A stretch of 64,000 bases of DNA from Ectocarpus siliculosus (lineage: Eukaryota > Sar > Phaeophyceae > Ectocarpales > Ectocarpaceae). Below the pieces are notes generated by a model. The model ran no database searches. It worked only from the letters and a program-made list of their open reading frames with translations, and was not told the DNA's origin. The position numbers were made by a program, and so were the translations under genes. Location of the stretch: positions 366,695-430,694 of the forward strand of contig FN649752.1 of the NCBI GenBank assembly GCA_000310025.1, given 5' to 3'. Shown here piece by piece: positions 23,491 through 36,537 of the stretch. Position 1 is the stretch's first letter. Every line of letters begins with the position of its first letter.

Positions 23491-26451
23491 ACAGCGACAA
23501 CTCGACGAATAGATGGGCAAGAGCGAGGGCAACGCGCGGCGTGCGAAAAAAGCACCGATCGCTGCGTGTTGATGGGCTAGCCATCTCACACGGGGGTAGA
23601 AGGGGCTACTTCATATGTTGTGTCCAGTTGTTTTGCTTTTTTTTTTCCAGTATGCAAAAATGTTATTTCGCGGCTCGGTTCCCTGTTGAACCCGACCGGC
23701 TTTAGACTGGGACTTCTCGAGCCTTGCAGGCAGTCGTGGATGTCGATTGAGCTATCCTGTTGCGAGCGTCGGATCTTTTGTTCTCTGTGCAGCGACTCAG
23801 TTGCTCGCCAACGTGGTTTCCACGTTCCCGCCGAGTGTTAACTGCGCAGTTAAACGTGGCCAGCACGGCTGTGTTTGCTAAGCTAAACGTGTGACATAGC
23901 GCGTTGCTTGAGTTGGAAGGTCACACCTGTCTTGCATTTATTCGCGGGAGTGGCCTTGAGGGATGTGCAAGAAAAATGGATTTCATCATGTACCCGAGTG
24001 TGTCTCTCGCGCGGGGTGTGTGTGGCGCGTTTATTGTGTGGGTTAGCCTTGACTTAGAAAATGACTCGGCGCGATTTTAGAGTTAGCCCGAATTCTTTGT
24101 TTTTTTCTGAGAGGATGATTTTCTTGCGTGAATAAGAAACGGAAGCAGCGAAGCTAACAGAAAAAACGCTGGCGGTCGGTCGGTCGATTGTGCTTACACA
24201 TGCCATCCGTTTAAGCGGCTCTTTGATGCGCGCACCCACCTGTGTCGTCAGCGTGTATGTATGAACGATGCGCGAGCTCGTCTCGTGTTCTTATGCTGCC
24301 AGGGTGTGGCGTGCGTCGCCCCTCTTGAGCTTTTGGAACCAACGTCGGCGTATGTAGGGTCTTACTGTGGGTCTTGTTGGATTTTACGGCATCAAATCAT
24401 CGCAATCACAAACCACAGCTGGGTCGAGCAGCGTCTGGACTTGTTGTCCCGCTCCTGGCGACACGGTGTTCCGTGTTCAGTTGCGACTTTCTCTGGTCAT
24501 CCATCCGTAAACACACGACGTGGTAGCGCCGGAGCACCGGCAGGACTTCAAGGCTCTATTAAACTCCAGCGTGTTAGCTACTTTTATAAGTCGTTCGGGT
24601 CTCTGCTCAGTATTTCACGTACGAAATATCCGCACTAAACTGGTCCCAACTGACTGACTTGGGCGCCTTTCGCGGTGGTGTTAAGAGGCTAACCCTCCCC
24701 AGAATGCACCCTTTTCTTGACGTAAAATCAGATGGACTCAGAAAATCTTCAAACAAAATCGGTGAGGATAGCACGCAGCTCACCCCTGGAAAAGACACGC
24801 CGGGAAGCGATCGAACGCAGAAGAGTCAAACCGAGGAAAACCAAGAACGGGGGATCCTCCATCCAGACAGGATCGATCATGATGAAAAATAGCAAAAAAA
24901 AATCATCGCCGCTCTTGTCTCCCCGCGCAATACAAGAAACAAATACAATAAATGTGAGAATAAAATATCACCAGCCAGGCCAACCCCAAGAGTCGCCCGA
25001 ATCCCTACTACATGTACGTACAAAAGGCCGGGGAATATTCACCACTCACCGGGGTTGCACCCACCTCACTTATTACATGCGTGCGTGTGGATTCTCATCA
25101 TTTTCCTCCACTGGAAAAACAAAAAACAAAAAACAATCTGTCTCGGACTCTTTTCTATGATAGAGATGGATTCGTTGTGTCATGTTAAGAAAAAAAAAAA
25201 GACAGAGGACAAAAAAACAGATTATTGTATTTTTTATATCATTTTACTGATGACGCAGGCCGAAAAGAAAAATGCTTGACGACACCATTTAAATTGTCTG
25301 TTGTCTCCTCATCTTCTGGGGCAACGAGACAATCAGCGGGAGGGGGTTGTTAGCGATGATATCAAGTACTTACTGTAAGAAATGACACAAACACATATAT
25401 ATATATATATATAACTTGCGCGCATACAGACATACATACATACATCGCGCCGGAGAGAAAAAGGCCATCCCCAACCCCATGGATGGGCGAGTCACTCTCC
25501 CCCACTCATTGACCCCACTCGCCCCGCCCTTCCTTGCGATCGCTGCGCTTTCCGCCGCCGGGCTCACAATAATCGCCAGTCGAAAACAAATCGCCCGTCG
25601 AAAATACAACTATAAATAGGCTACGAACCGTTTCTGATCCACGCAAACACACACACCGATCACTCTCCACACCACCATCACTAATCATCATCACACACAT
25701 GCATACAGCGATCAAAATATCTCAGGCAGGAACCGCAGGAGGGGGTCCAACTCCCCCCTCCTATGTGACCCTGGTTGGGTGTCTAGGTAGTAGAAGTGGA
25801 GGATGGGCGCCAGAGGGGCAGACGACAAAGAAAGTTCAATGATGAGAAGAAAAAAAAAAAAACATGCTGCTTGTATCCGAAGGATCTGCCGCTCCACAAA
25901 CTCTTAATAAACCAACACAAACAAACAAAAAGCACGCTAGACCTACTATACTACTACTGAGAAAAAACGCCAGGTGGGCGACCAAATAAAAAACTTATGC
26001 TTGTGCGTACGTATCGTATGTACGTCCCAGGAGAGCCAGGAGTAGAAAAATTGATGGCATTTTCCCGTAATGACTGCAACAACTTTGATTGGTACTGTCT
26101 ATCTGTACTATCTAGACGATCTCTCTAGACTGCAGTACTACCACCACGATTCAAAAGGTATCGTAGTGCATACTCCATAGTGAACACGTTATACGCCCGC
26201 CCCTGAAGGGGGATGTCTGGATGTCATGCATGCATGCATCTGTCTATGCACACTAAGAACAAACAGTCAGTCAAGGACATACATACATACATACATACAT
26301 ACTATACATACATACAGACAGATGGATGTATGCTACGGGTTGCCAAGAATAAAAAAATTAGGGGGAGAGAGAGTTGGTTTCAATTTCCGCCAGGTTCAGG
26401 AGAGAGAGGAGTTGGTCTTGACGCTGCAAAAAAAAACAACTCCCTCAGTTT
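23491..26451. other. Intergenic region between convergent genes
   Basis: This 3 kb region holds the 3' ends of the Rieske gene (+) and the HPP gene (-). It contains an (AT)n run at about 25398-25413, ACAT and CATA repeats at about 25430-25445 and 26276-26310, and many A-runs. No exon is supported. Confidence 0.5.
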
Positions 26452-28411
26452 TCACCAAAAGGCAGGATATCCCCGTCTGGGCGAGATGTTGTTGATGCAG
26501 ATCCCGACCAGCAGGTGCATCCCTAGTCCCATGGCCACCGACACCACCAGCAGCAGCATCTAGCGCAGGCATCGCCACAGACAGGGTGGCGGTCAAGGTC
26601 AAAAAGGGTGGTGGAGGGGTGTATAGGTCGTGCAGACCGCGGGAACATGATTCAACGTGCTTATCTATCCTCTGTTTGTATGTCTACAGGCATCAGCACG
26701 ATTGATTAAAGACACTTCGTAGAATTCCACAACGAACGGTCGGTCAGTAAAACCTCCACTATTATCACATGACTTCCTCATACCCCGCTAATAAGGACAA
26801 CGAATAATAAATAATATCGAATAACCAAATGTGAACCCTAGAAAGAAGAACCAGATGATGAGCAAGTCGGCTGCCATCATGGATGGATACTCAGTTCTCA
26901 TCTTGCCTACCCTACCTACATGTCGTTTGAGACAAGAACCACCCACCAGCGCTTGGTGCACTTGGGGGGTCCACCTTGCATGTATCCGTGGTGCATCACA
27001 CTACTGCTTGCTGTCGGAGAGAATGCGGTCAAGCTCACCCTCTCCCACGTGGCTCCATCGTTGTACGCGCTCAAGAGAACCAGGCAAAGCGCGCCCGCAG
27101 GAGGATGCACGCTCCCGGTGAGGGACATGCCGAGGATCACCGAGGCTACAGAAACGGATTTTTGCAGCCACACCGCCTGTCCCTCTTCGAATATGCTCAC
27201 CACCACCATCTGGTGGTACACGGGGGCATATGGTTCGATCGAGCAGGCATAATAAGTCTTCTGCCATGAGAGTACACGCACAACACGCTCACTCGAGTAC
27301 CACCAAAAAACAAGAAGGACTGGTACCAATCAACGGAACGGGGTTTTTAGGGGAGGAGGAGGAAATTACCACCACTGGACCACGCATGGCGGGGTGAAAG
27401 CAGCCAACTGCCTGGGCAAGCAGTTGGCCGGTCATATTCTCGTCGTTCTACTGTACACACCATCCCATCCACCGAGAAGTACCCCCCCCCCCCCCCCCCT
27501 CTCTTGGAGGCGTGAATAGCCAGGAGGCGACGGTACCTATACTGGGGCATAGGAAATGGACTGAAAAGGCGGGCAGTGATACCGATAGGATAGGGAAGAC
27601 ATTTAATTATGAGCCACCGTTGGTGATCTAGGAGCGATCGGCCATCTGTGATCGGTCCTTCCTGTCGGAACATTGCTCCGTCCTCTCGAGGACGCGTGGT
27701 CAACGATCTAACATCTAAAGCATGCAGCACGTGAGCACGCCCCCCCCCCCCCCCCCAGCAAAAAGGAAGGGAGAGGAACCAACTCCACCCACGCCGTGAC
27801 GGGCCAAGGGGTGCGCGATGATCACGATCCGGGGCTGCGACAGCGGCGCCCCCGGCATGGCGAAAACCAGCGGTGGCCAAGGCCCCGAACGAGCCAGACA
27901 AGAAAAACATGTCGTTCTGTGCCGGTAGGACAGGATGAAATTGATTGTTACTGATGGTTAGTAGTTGTAACAGCGCTTTCAACAGCGTGTTTATATGAAT
28001 GCTGGCTACGAAACGAGGGCGAACGCATCAAACACCATGCATCATGTCCGTCATAAAACATGAGCGATATGAATTCCAAGGATGACGCCACATCATGACG
28101 GGAGGCTAGCAATCACACATGTTTCCTACATACATACTTCTACATGAAAAAAGAGAGCACTCGATAGGTGGGGGCGGCGTGCGAACAGCAGAGTTAAATA
28201 CGTATCATGTGGGCATCTATACCTGCGTTTCCCAGAGTGATGACTGGTTGATACGGTCGTAGATGAGCTGGAGGGACCCAATTGCCGCGAAGGTGCCGAA
28301 CCACGTGAAGAACCCGTCACGAGGGCTAGCTCGCGCGGGCAGGTTGACCGGTCCTCCTTTCGCCTTGGCCAGGTACTGATGAACCCACGCCTTCGTCAGC
28401 TCCTCCTTGGA
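26452..28411 (-). CDS. HPP-family integral membrane protein, 5' end unresolved, one-base frameshift
   Basis: Four exons: 28411-28223, 27916-27793, 27209-27039 and 26559-26452. They give a clear HPP protein: FFTWFGTFAAIGSLQLI (helix 1), LSGSFGALAT then LVFAMPGAPLSQPRIVIIAH (helix 2 and loop), the signature TGSVHPPAGALCLVLLSA, and a last helix ending NNISPRRGYPAFW before TGA (26454-26452). HPP proteins have four membrane spans; plastid members in plants move nitrite, so an anion-transport role is inferred. The exon 27916-27793 is 124 nt where phase 0 at both ends requires a multiple of 3: the frame shifts between GALAT and LVFAMP (about 27871-27874), consistent with one extra base. Upstream coding sequence and the start codon were not found. 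Confidence 0.83.
27738..27760. repeat. Homopolymer C tract (second tract near 27482-27501)
   Basis: Two long C-runs lie in the HPP intron between 27792 and 27210. Such tracts are prone to length variation and to sequencing error. Confidence 0.85.
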
Positions 28412-28423
28412 CTGAACAATCCA

Positions 28424-28456
<33 letters not shown>

Positions 28457-29030
28457 ACACATCATATTACATAGTATACCGTCAGATGAAAAGATGCGTC
28501 GGACAGGGGAAGACGTAGATGTCAGCGGGAGGGATCAATATGATTTGGAGGTGCATCCAAGGCAGCAAGTCTTCTGCATCTAGGTTGGAGAAGCAAGGCG
28601 GGAAGGTACTTGCTATTCGTGATACCCTTCATGGGCTACCCGCGGGTGATTGCGGGCTTGATATTTAGATCTGCTCCCCCCATTTCTGCTTGTTGTCGCA
28701 CGAATAGTATGCACAGCAGCAGCAACAGGGCCTGTAAGTCCTGCATTGGACACGGGGGGGGGGCTGAAGATGCTTACCCCTCTTGTTCTTCCGTCATCAT
28801 CGAATACCTCCAGAAATATCTAAACATTGAGATGACACGCTATAAGATCCGTGAAGTAAACGGTGAGTGAACGGAACGGTACCACTGAACGCAGTGTTAA
28901 CCCATATCCACCTTTCCTTTTCACTTCCAGTCTCAGGGAGGCAGATATTCCATCAAACATGCGTGCACACACAGGAAGTATCGTCTGCTTGGTACGGTCC
29001 TGCACCTGGCCCACGACCATCACAGCGCGC
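28412..29030. other. Region holding the undetected 5' end of the HPP gene
   Basis: About 620 bp lie between the HPP exon acceptor and the stop of the next minus-strand gene. A short start exon with a GTAAGC donor near 28770-28798 (minus; reads MMTEEQEG) exists, but its phase does not match the next exon. No other candidate was found. Confidence 0.35.
28421..28457. repeat. (CAT)n microsatellite at the HPP exon acceptor
   Basis: About ten CAT units, reading ATG on the minus strand, lie just upstream of the acceptor of HPP exon 28411-28223. The frame is open through it as a run of Met codons, which could mislead gene callers into placing the start here. Confidence 0.85.
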
Positions 29031-31557
29031 TCAGACGTTTCGACTCGATGGGTGCGTCGGGATGCTGACATTTCCCCCGCCGATGGCCTTGTTGTGCCCC
29101 TCGTGAAGCTGAACCTCGGTGTTGATGTTGTCGCTGTTCCATCGTAGCCTCCCCCCAGGCTCTGGCTCGCCGCGTCGTCGACGCTCTTTGTCAATGGCGT
29201 GGCCGCTTTACCCGTGCGCTGGCGGTATCTGGGAGAAGGAGAGAAATCAAGGCTTAGGCGTGCCGAAAAGGGCAGGGTGCGTGGTAAGGCGAATGATGGG
29301 AGTCAAAGTTCTTTTTTTGGGGGGGGAGGGGACAGGGAAAACAGGACTCTGATGAGGACAGTTGATTGACACCCCAATCTGACCCACAACGAGCAGGTCG
29401 ATACCTCCGTCCATCTCCTCCTGCATGTAAAGTTAAAGTGACAAGAGGAGTCACCATCGTCAAGACACTTCTCCTTTAAACGACACCGCTTCAGCTTACC
29501 CTCCAGGGCTTCCTGAGCGCTGACGGTTTCCCCGAGAGCGTTCGACTGCTGTGCCGCGGCAACGATAACAATGTTCTCGACCAATCACAGAGATAGCCAC
29601 CGCCCGCCGGGATACGGTCGGCAACGAGTGTCCTCAAGTTTTCCCTCGGGGACAATTCGTTTCTGTCCCCGGTGTGCCACCTCTTTCGTCAACGTTGCAC
29701 GTTCCAACGAGAAACACGAGATAGATCGAGAGAGAGCAAAAATACAGGCAGAGCAAATGGGTACTAGACAGACAGAGAAAAGATGTGGTACAAGACAGAC
29801 TTAGGTGATGCGTGCGATGACCGTGGCGTTGCAAACCACGCCGGCCACCATATATACCTGACGAGCATGAGCATGGCGAACCGAAGCCCAATAATCAAGA
29901 CCCTCCAGTTCCTCTTGATCCTGTGGCTGCGGCCGACGACAAACCGCGCTCGGTGGACCATCAGCTCCGATATCGGCCCGGCCGACTTGGCGACGGCAGA
30001 GGCGTAGCGTACCAGAGCGGACGCCGAGGAGGCATTTTTCGGGCCGCGGAAGTAGATGACCACGACCCCCATTAGCTGCTGCTGCTGCCCCCAAAGGGTG
30101 CTGCCGGTGTTGGTGGGGTTAGTCGCGAAGTAGATCGGGATCGCCAGGGCGGTTTGGAAGATCTTGCCGGCTTGAGCGAGCCTGCAGGCAGACCAAGGTG
30201 CGTTTGAGGCAAGACAGAGCGGTTTCGGTTCCGAGGCAAGATGTGGGGAAGTGCGCCAGCAATGACTCACCAATATTCATGTTCTCCCTCTGGCATAGGT
30301 AGATGCTGGTTAAATGATGTTTTAATCCCGGGACACGGGATTCGTGAGAAAAATTCGGTCAAGCAAGCTTGCATTGCAACACTCTCCTTACGAACGCAGT
30401 GAAAAACTCGCAATTCTCTGCTCACGCACTGTAGGCGCGCACCTGACCCCACCGCAGTCGAACGAAGCATCGGACGTAAGCGTCGACAGCTCCACCAAGG
30501 TTGCCCTCGCCGTCGCCCAAGCGATGCCCGGGAGGCCGATGCCCCTGCCGTACGCCTCGCCGCCGGTCACGTTGCCGTCAACAGCGTCACACACGTCCTC
30601 GCCTCCCATAAACCGCCTCGTCTGCTTGTCGAGACCCTCCCGCACTTCGGGAGGGATGAAACCGCAGAAGCGAACCAGGGTGTGTCTTGCCCGAAAGTGA
30701 GGCACGAAGCACTCCCCGCAGGCGACCAGGTCGACGCACATCGCCTCCATCAGGTATCGAACCGCCGGCGTAATCGGGGCCTTTCTGCGCGGCAGCAGCC
30801 CCGCGCTCGAAGGGGCAAGAGTCGTGCTGTCGGCGGCGGTGGCGGCTACCGCAGCGGAGAAACGTTTGATGTCTTCCTGCCCTCTCACGCTCATGTCCAT
30901 GATGTTGTCGCGCGTGGTCGGCACCGCTCCGACGTCGTTGTTGTTGCTGCTGGTGTCCATGCGGGTGCCTCCTGCTTGGGTCACCGTTTCCCGCACTGTT
31001 TCGTTTCTCCAATCGCTACTGCTGGCCGTGGGCGTGCCCGCTCCGCGTAGCGGCACCGCCGCCACTCCCGCAGCCCGCGACAGATCCAAACATATGGCCT
31101 CCTTGTGGTCGTAGGCGACGTCGCCTGCCTCCTGGCTGTCAGGATCCTCTCGCTCGGTACCGAGAGCAGCGACGATGCCGGCGTGGCAGTTCTCCATGCC
31201 GTCAGGAAGACCTACCAGACCGAGTTCTACACGGCTTACGGCTGTTGATTCCTCCGGGAATGACGAGGCCCCAGCATCACCCGGAACACGCTCTTCTTCA
31301 TCGCTCGGCGGCAAGTTCCTCGCAACACCTTCCCCGCATAGCTGTAGGCTTGGATTTGCGGTTCTGTCTTGCTTTCGTCCTTGAAGCAGATCTTGGGCGG
31401 AACCGTCCCTATGGCGAGGTGTCTGCCGCTGCTGTTGCTGCTGTTGCTGCTGCTGCTGCCTTTGACCGTCCTCGCCGCTTGTCCAGGACCCCGGGGATTC
31501 GGTGACCCCCGTCGGTACCTTAAGCATTTCCGCAGTTGAGCTGTTGAGCGGCAACAT
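29031..31557 (-). CDS. Unrecognised multi-pass membrane protein with long disordered N-terminus
   Basis: A phase-consistent model uses exons 31557-30443, 30181-29858, 29680-29500, 29420-29373 and about 29165-29031 (stop TGA 29033-29031; about 600 aa). The first two exons are solid: a 370-residue N-terminal part, Ser/Glu-rich with a Gln run, leading to RYLMEAMCVDLVACGECF and HTLVRFCGFIPPEVREGL, then hydrophobic segments FQTALAIPIYFATN, LMGVVVIYF and VLIIGLRFAMLMLV separated by a basic loop (RSHRIKRNW). The last three exons are less certain: in exon 29680-29500 a second frame also looks coding. I do not recognise the family; an aromatic-acid exporter-like or ALMT-like fold is only a guess. An acceptor-like AG before 31570 leaves room for further upstream exons, so the start ATG at 31557 is provisional. 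Confidence 0.5.
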
Positions 31558-32163
31558 CACGCGACGAAGTCCTGGCTGATGAACGGAGTTAGCACACACG
31601 CATGCACGTGGATCAGAGGGAGGGAGGGGGAGAGTAGACAAAAGGTGCATACACTGTTGTTGTACGTGAACGTCGCTATCCACGATTCTTGCAAGGCCGA
31701 CGCGTAGTTGCGATTGGATATTTTCAATATTCAGTACGAGCGATCGACCATGGTATGGTGTTGGCACTTCATCCTCAAATAGTACAAAAGCTGGGGGGTG
31801 TTGTTCGGCAGCTTCAGTTTGGCCGACTAGGTTGGCCAGCCCCACTCCGCGTCCTTCGGAGTCTGTGCAAAGAAAAGAGGAACGCGCTCATTCTCAAGAC
31901 AGACGCGCTCATTCTCAAGGCCATGTTTGTTTCCCACCAACGTTTTGAACACAACAACTGCTGTTGTTCCCCACAACTTGGGAGGAGATTCATGCTGAGT
32001 AATATCGGTGTAGCTGTGTCTAGAGTAGACTAGAAGTCGCTGTGTCGTCAATATGGCGTGTGGCCTTCTACCGTGCGGCTAATTCTTAATTAAATCTACT
32101 GTAATATGTAGTGCTACAATACCAACAACAATGCCGACAACAGAAATGCTCTTCTCCTTGCCC

Positions 32164-32231
32164 TGACCCCTTCTCCACAGGCTATACGTTTGTACCTGAC
32201 CCCTTCTCCACAGGCTATACGCTTGTACCTC
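32164..32231. repeat. Tandem duplication of about 33 bp
   Basis: Two copies of CTGACCCCTTCTCCACAGGC followed by TATACG and TTGTACCT stand head to tail. They differ at one base. Confidence 0.85.
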
Positions 32232-35200
32232 TTAGTGGTTCGGGATGCGGCCACTATCTCCAACTCCGCCTCTGCTCTCTATTTTGGGCCTGAGGTGATG
32301 AGCTCCTTGAGTATCTGATGAAATTGCAACCCGTAGGAAGGTCATTTTTTTTTAATTTGTTTCCACGAAGTCTGGAAGGTGGGCTCACTACAGCAGTAGC
32401 AAGGGGGGGCGACACCGGTCGCTTCCTCCCTCTTTCATCCAGAATCCAAGTTCCCCTCCTATGTCAACTGGCCGGATCTTACAAAATGCCGTCTCAGTAT
32501 ACCGAGACCCCCGATGAATGGTACTGCATTGACCTCCAACCAGGCCCACGTACACCAATTCCCCGTAGAAAAGAAGTAATAAGGAAGTGTTTTCCTAAGT
32601 TGATGCGCTTGCCTCTCTACTACCTCCTGGTATGCATCGTGATCGCAATTACTGGTGTCACTAACCTAAACCATACCTATACGTACGGTTAGATAGCGCG
32701 ATATTGTTAGATGTTAGGTAGGGGAGAGGGTTCGGAGCACATACACCCATCCCCGCCAAAATAACTCTAGATTCTAGATACAACATAGACAGCTGCCCAC
32801 CCGAGATACCTATGCATACAAAGTGGCGACCGACAGCAGCAGCAGTAATGGGACTACGAGGCGGCAAGCACGGGGAACGCTCAAGTGGAGTTCTTTCAAG
32901 CGATATGCTACGGCTCTCTTGCGTTCCAGCTTACCTATCCAAGGGACCCAAGGGGAGAACGGAACAGCGTGACAGCAGTGCTGCTCGCTGCTCGCTGCTC
33001 GGGAAGTGATCTATCCGAATCCTAAGTACGGACTTGGTACAATATTTGGGCTCTTCTTGCATTTGGCATTTTTGTCCCGCCGCCTTTGACAGTCTCGCGT
33101 CTAGATATCTAGCTTGCCCAGCTCCCGAGGGGCCGAGGTAGGAGCAAGGAGTAGACCGTACAAAGACTTAGTTGAATGAAGAAAAGGTTGACACTGCAAG
33201 ACACGTCGTCTGTACTTATACGGATCAGTGCACCCTCAATAATAGGTGCTAGGGTTAAGGGTTCAATTGTGTGCGGTGTCTGTCTGCTGTTAGTCATATT
33301 CCGACATGGAGACCACCAATATTCCCACCAATTGCGCGAAGGGTATCGCGTGACTAGAAGACTAGAACACCTAGTGGCGTGGCACGTACCACTCACTACC
33401 AAAGTACTACACATGCAGTTAGCACCCGCGATTAAGAAACAAAGGCTCAAGTTCCCACGAAGAATATGGAAATACCGCTACATAGATAGCTCAATCTGGG
33501 CCACAAAACGTCTCAGTAAACAAAGAAATAGGAGAGACCGCTTACTTATCTATCTTATGCATGCATATGTATGTACAGCAGTCTAGGCTATATAAAAAAC
33601 AGGTTTGCAGGGAAGTGTGTCGAATAAGAAACAACTCACACAGCAGTTGTCAGGTAGCTCCTAGCTCTCTCTCTTTCCCCCTCTCCCATGTGCTACCCAC
33701 CCCCTCGCAGCAGTGCATTATTATTATTGCAGTAATAATAATGTTGTACGGCGAGCGGGGTGTTTTTATGCGGCGCCCCCTGCTCCACCCTGCTGGCTCT
33801 GGCGCTGCCTGGCACATGTCGCGAACCACGATATGATGTCTGCTGGATGGGTTTGATGGCGTTCTCCGCCGCCTCTCGTGAGGGATTCTAAAGTTTGAGA
33901 AACAAATTCGATTTAGTCAGCAGGATTCTGCAGCACGAACAAATAAGAAACTTGACATACAGAGGACGTTGTACGTACCCTGACGTTTCAGCCCAGAACA
34001 AGAATTTGAGGAGGGACCGGAAAGTGGCGCGGGCGCTAACTGCACAGCACAACCCAGAAAACGTGCTCGCCGCGTGCTTTGAGCGGATAGAATTGACAGT
34101 TCGAACCAAACGTGCCCAATAATCGCGTACAAGTGCGAGTGAGTGTGTGTGGATAGTATTCTCTAGCGGGTACTCCTCCTGCACATGCTACACGTATTGG
34201 ACAGGCTGTGTGCGTGTTGTTTTACATGGCGCCATGCCGCGATTTTCATCTGTGCAAAAGGCGTTGACAAGGCATACACTGATTCTGGTGAGGGCCTCTA
34301 GGCAATGGGTGGGGCGGTGGTAGTCGAGGTTTTGGGAGCACAGCTCCTACCCCCTCCATTGTTATTTCGTGCAACATGTATGTGTAATATTTTCCATCCG
34401 GCAACATAGTCTCCTTCCGTCTACCGCTTTCGCTTGATCGGATGTAGGTGGTTCTATAATCCACCACCTCATCACACTTGTAAGAGACTTACTTCAAAAA
34501 CAACCTCAACGAATGACTTGAGTTACACGCATAGGTCGCGCGGTGCAGCCAAAAAAAGAAAAAAGGGAAAAAAAAAACTTCTAAGCCATCACATGGAGTT
34601 TCAACCAACGAATTGGAGGCGCGCGTGTCTGCACTACACAGTGAATGCGACGACCCCCACCACACTCGATCACCAAGCACATCTAACTGCTACGTTTCCC
34701 TAGATGTAGCCAACCAAAGCAGGGACAGCGTCAGCTGTGAAGCATCGGGAGAAATCCGAACCCCCTGTGTTCACGCCACGACGAAAAATGTTATACCACA
34801 ACTCATCATACTGCACCTCACCTCCACACGTTTGTCACTCGTTGCACTATACTTGATTGGTGGAGTCATCGCGACGACAATACTGGGAGGCACGGGCTAC
34901 TGCTGCCGCGCATTGTAACTAAACTGCTGATTTTTACGCCTCAACATACAAACACCGTTCGCTCCGGTATCCGCCTAGTACCTTCTCATGTCCGTACCGG
35001 TCCAACTGATCCCGTGTGTCTTTAACAGCCTAGGAGAAGCCTGCATCGCACAGCTACGGCCATCGTTAACAATCAAGCCCAGCTGAAACCACCAAAAACG
35101 TGCGAGAACGGAATCGAACCCTCCACAACGAACTGGCACCCTGATCGAATTCTATGGCCCTCTTAGGTCAAAAGGGGCGGTAGGGCAGGCCTTAAGCCAC

Positions 35201-36195
35201 CCGAAGCAAAGTCTATTATTTGGAAAAAACTGTGTATGCATACTAACACGCAAGGTTCCCACTTAGAACCAGTACCCCCACCTCACACTAGCACCAACAA
35301 CCTTCACTAGCCTTGGAGTCCAGGCCACTTGTGGGTGTTCGATTCTACTCCCAAAGAGCACGCATACACAACACGAGAGAGCAGCGGGTGGGTGCCCTAT
35401 CGTTTACTCCCCGAATTTGGATACACGTTCATGCGGACACACTTCGTGCGGACAAAAACATGCAGCTGCTGCACACACACACGAGGACATGCATGCATCA
35501 CCCTTCGGTCCAACATATCGAAAAAAGACATAAATACCCATGTTATGTACAGCACAGAACGCGCTTGCGTATCCCTTCCAATGACAAATTTGAAATTTCA
35601 AGCGAAAAACTCTGCCGGTTTAGCCTTCCTCGTGTCCCTGCAACAGATGCCATCCGAATTTGGCCTTCAGAGGGGAAAAGAGAGAGGGATTTGATTAGCT
35701 CTTGTACACCGCTTTTGTTAGTGCTGAGCTGCTGTGTTTGCGCTGCTGTGTTGTATACTGGCTGCCTCCACTGGCGAAAGAGTGACATCGCTGCCATTTG
35801 TACACTGCACCTTGACCGTACTCAGCCTGATCGACCAATTCATACTACGGCCCTGCCGCCTGCACCCGTCCCGCTCCCTCGCCTTACCAAAAACAACAAC
35901 AACAACAACAACAACAATCTCCGCACAAATCGCGCAAGGTGGGTAACTTACTATTGCCCCTTCGATAATACCCGCCACGTGCCCGGCCTCCTGAAACACA
36001 AGACTAAGACCGAAAGCAACCAGAGGGAACCCTTAACCTCTTTACCAAGCGGTGCGGTGGCGACTCCGATGGCCAAAGTCAAGGCGCAAAATAGCGCGCG
36101 AGCGTCGTGAGCACGCCAACACCACAGCCAAACAGGCGTTACGTCACGCAGGCCCGTCGAAGTGGGAAAGCACAAGCCGATAACGTGGTGGGAGA

Positions 36196-36322
36196 AAAGA
36201 CAATATTGGGCGACGACTTGTCAACATGGCTCGGCTACACGCAACAAAGCGCCACTCACAAGGACAATATTGGGCGACGACTTGTCAACTTGGCCGTCGC
36301 CTACACACAACAAAGTCACTGA
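36196..36322. repeat. Tandem duplication of about 63 bp
   Basis: Two copies share GACAATATTGGGCGACGACT, then TGTCAACNTGGC, ending in ACACNCAACAAAG, just downstream of the myotubularin stop codon (on the minus strand). Confidence 0.8.
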
Positions 36323-36537
36323 CGTGGGCCGACTAGGACAAGCAGCCGAAAATTTCCAGCCAACAAGACACCCAACAACAGCGGGAGGCACGGCAGAGGT
36401 GTGCGAGTGGCTAAAGCTAAAAAAAACTATGCATACACAGCCCAACAATTCTACAACGGCAAGATACCCCTCCTGCAGCACACCCTCTGATTCATCCGTA
36501 AACTCCAATATCGACACTACTATTAGCAAGACAAACG

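Larger units (their letters stand above)
31558..36537. other. Large region without a confident gene
   Basis: Nearly 5 kb lie between the unrecognised membrane protein and the myotubularin stop. Minus-strand stretches with splice-like edges and hydrophobic coding potential occur at about 34053-33979 and 36109-35950 (RALFCALTLAIGVATAPL). They could be 5' exons of the membrane-protein gene downstream, but no frame chain connects them. Repeats: a 33-bp tandem pair at about 32165-32230, an (AAC)n run at about 35889-35917, and a tandem pair at about 36196-36322. Confidence 0.4.

Noticed and set aside
26800-27300. Plus-strand frames across the HPP exon
   Set aside because: The minus strand carries the HPP signature with matching splice sites; the plus frames have none.
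28217-28465. Run of ATG codons as the HPP start
   Set aside because: It is a CAT microsatellite next to an acceptor (TTGTTCAG); a poly-Met start is not plausible biologically.
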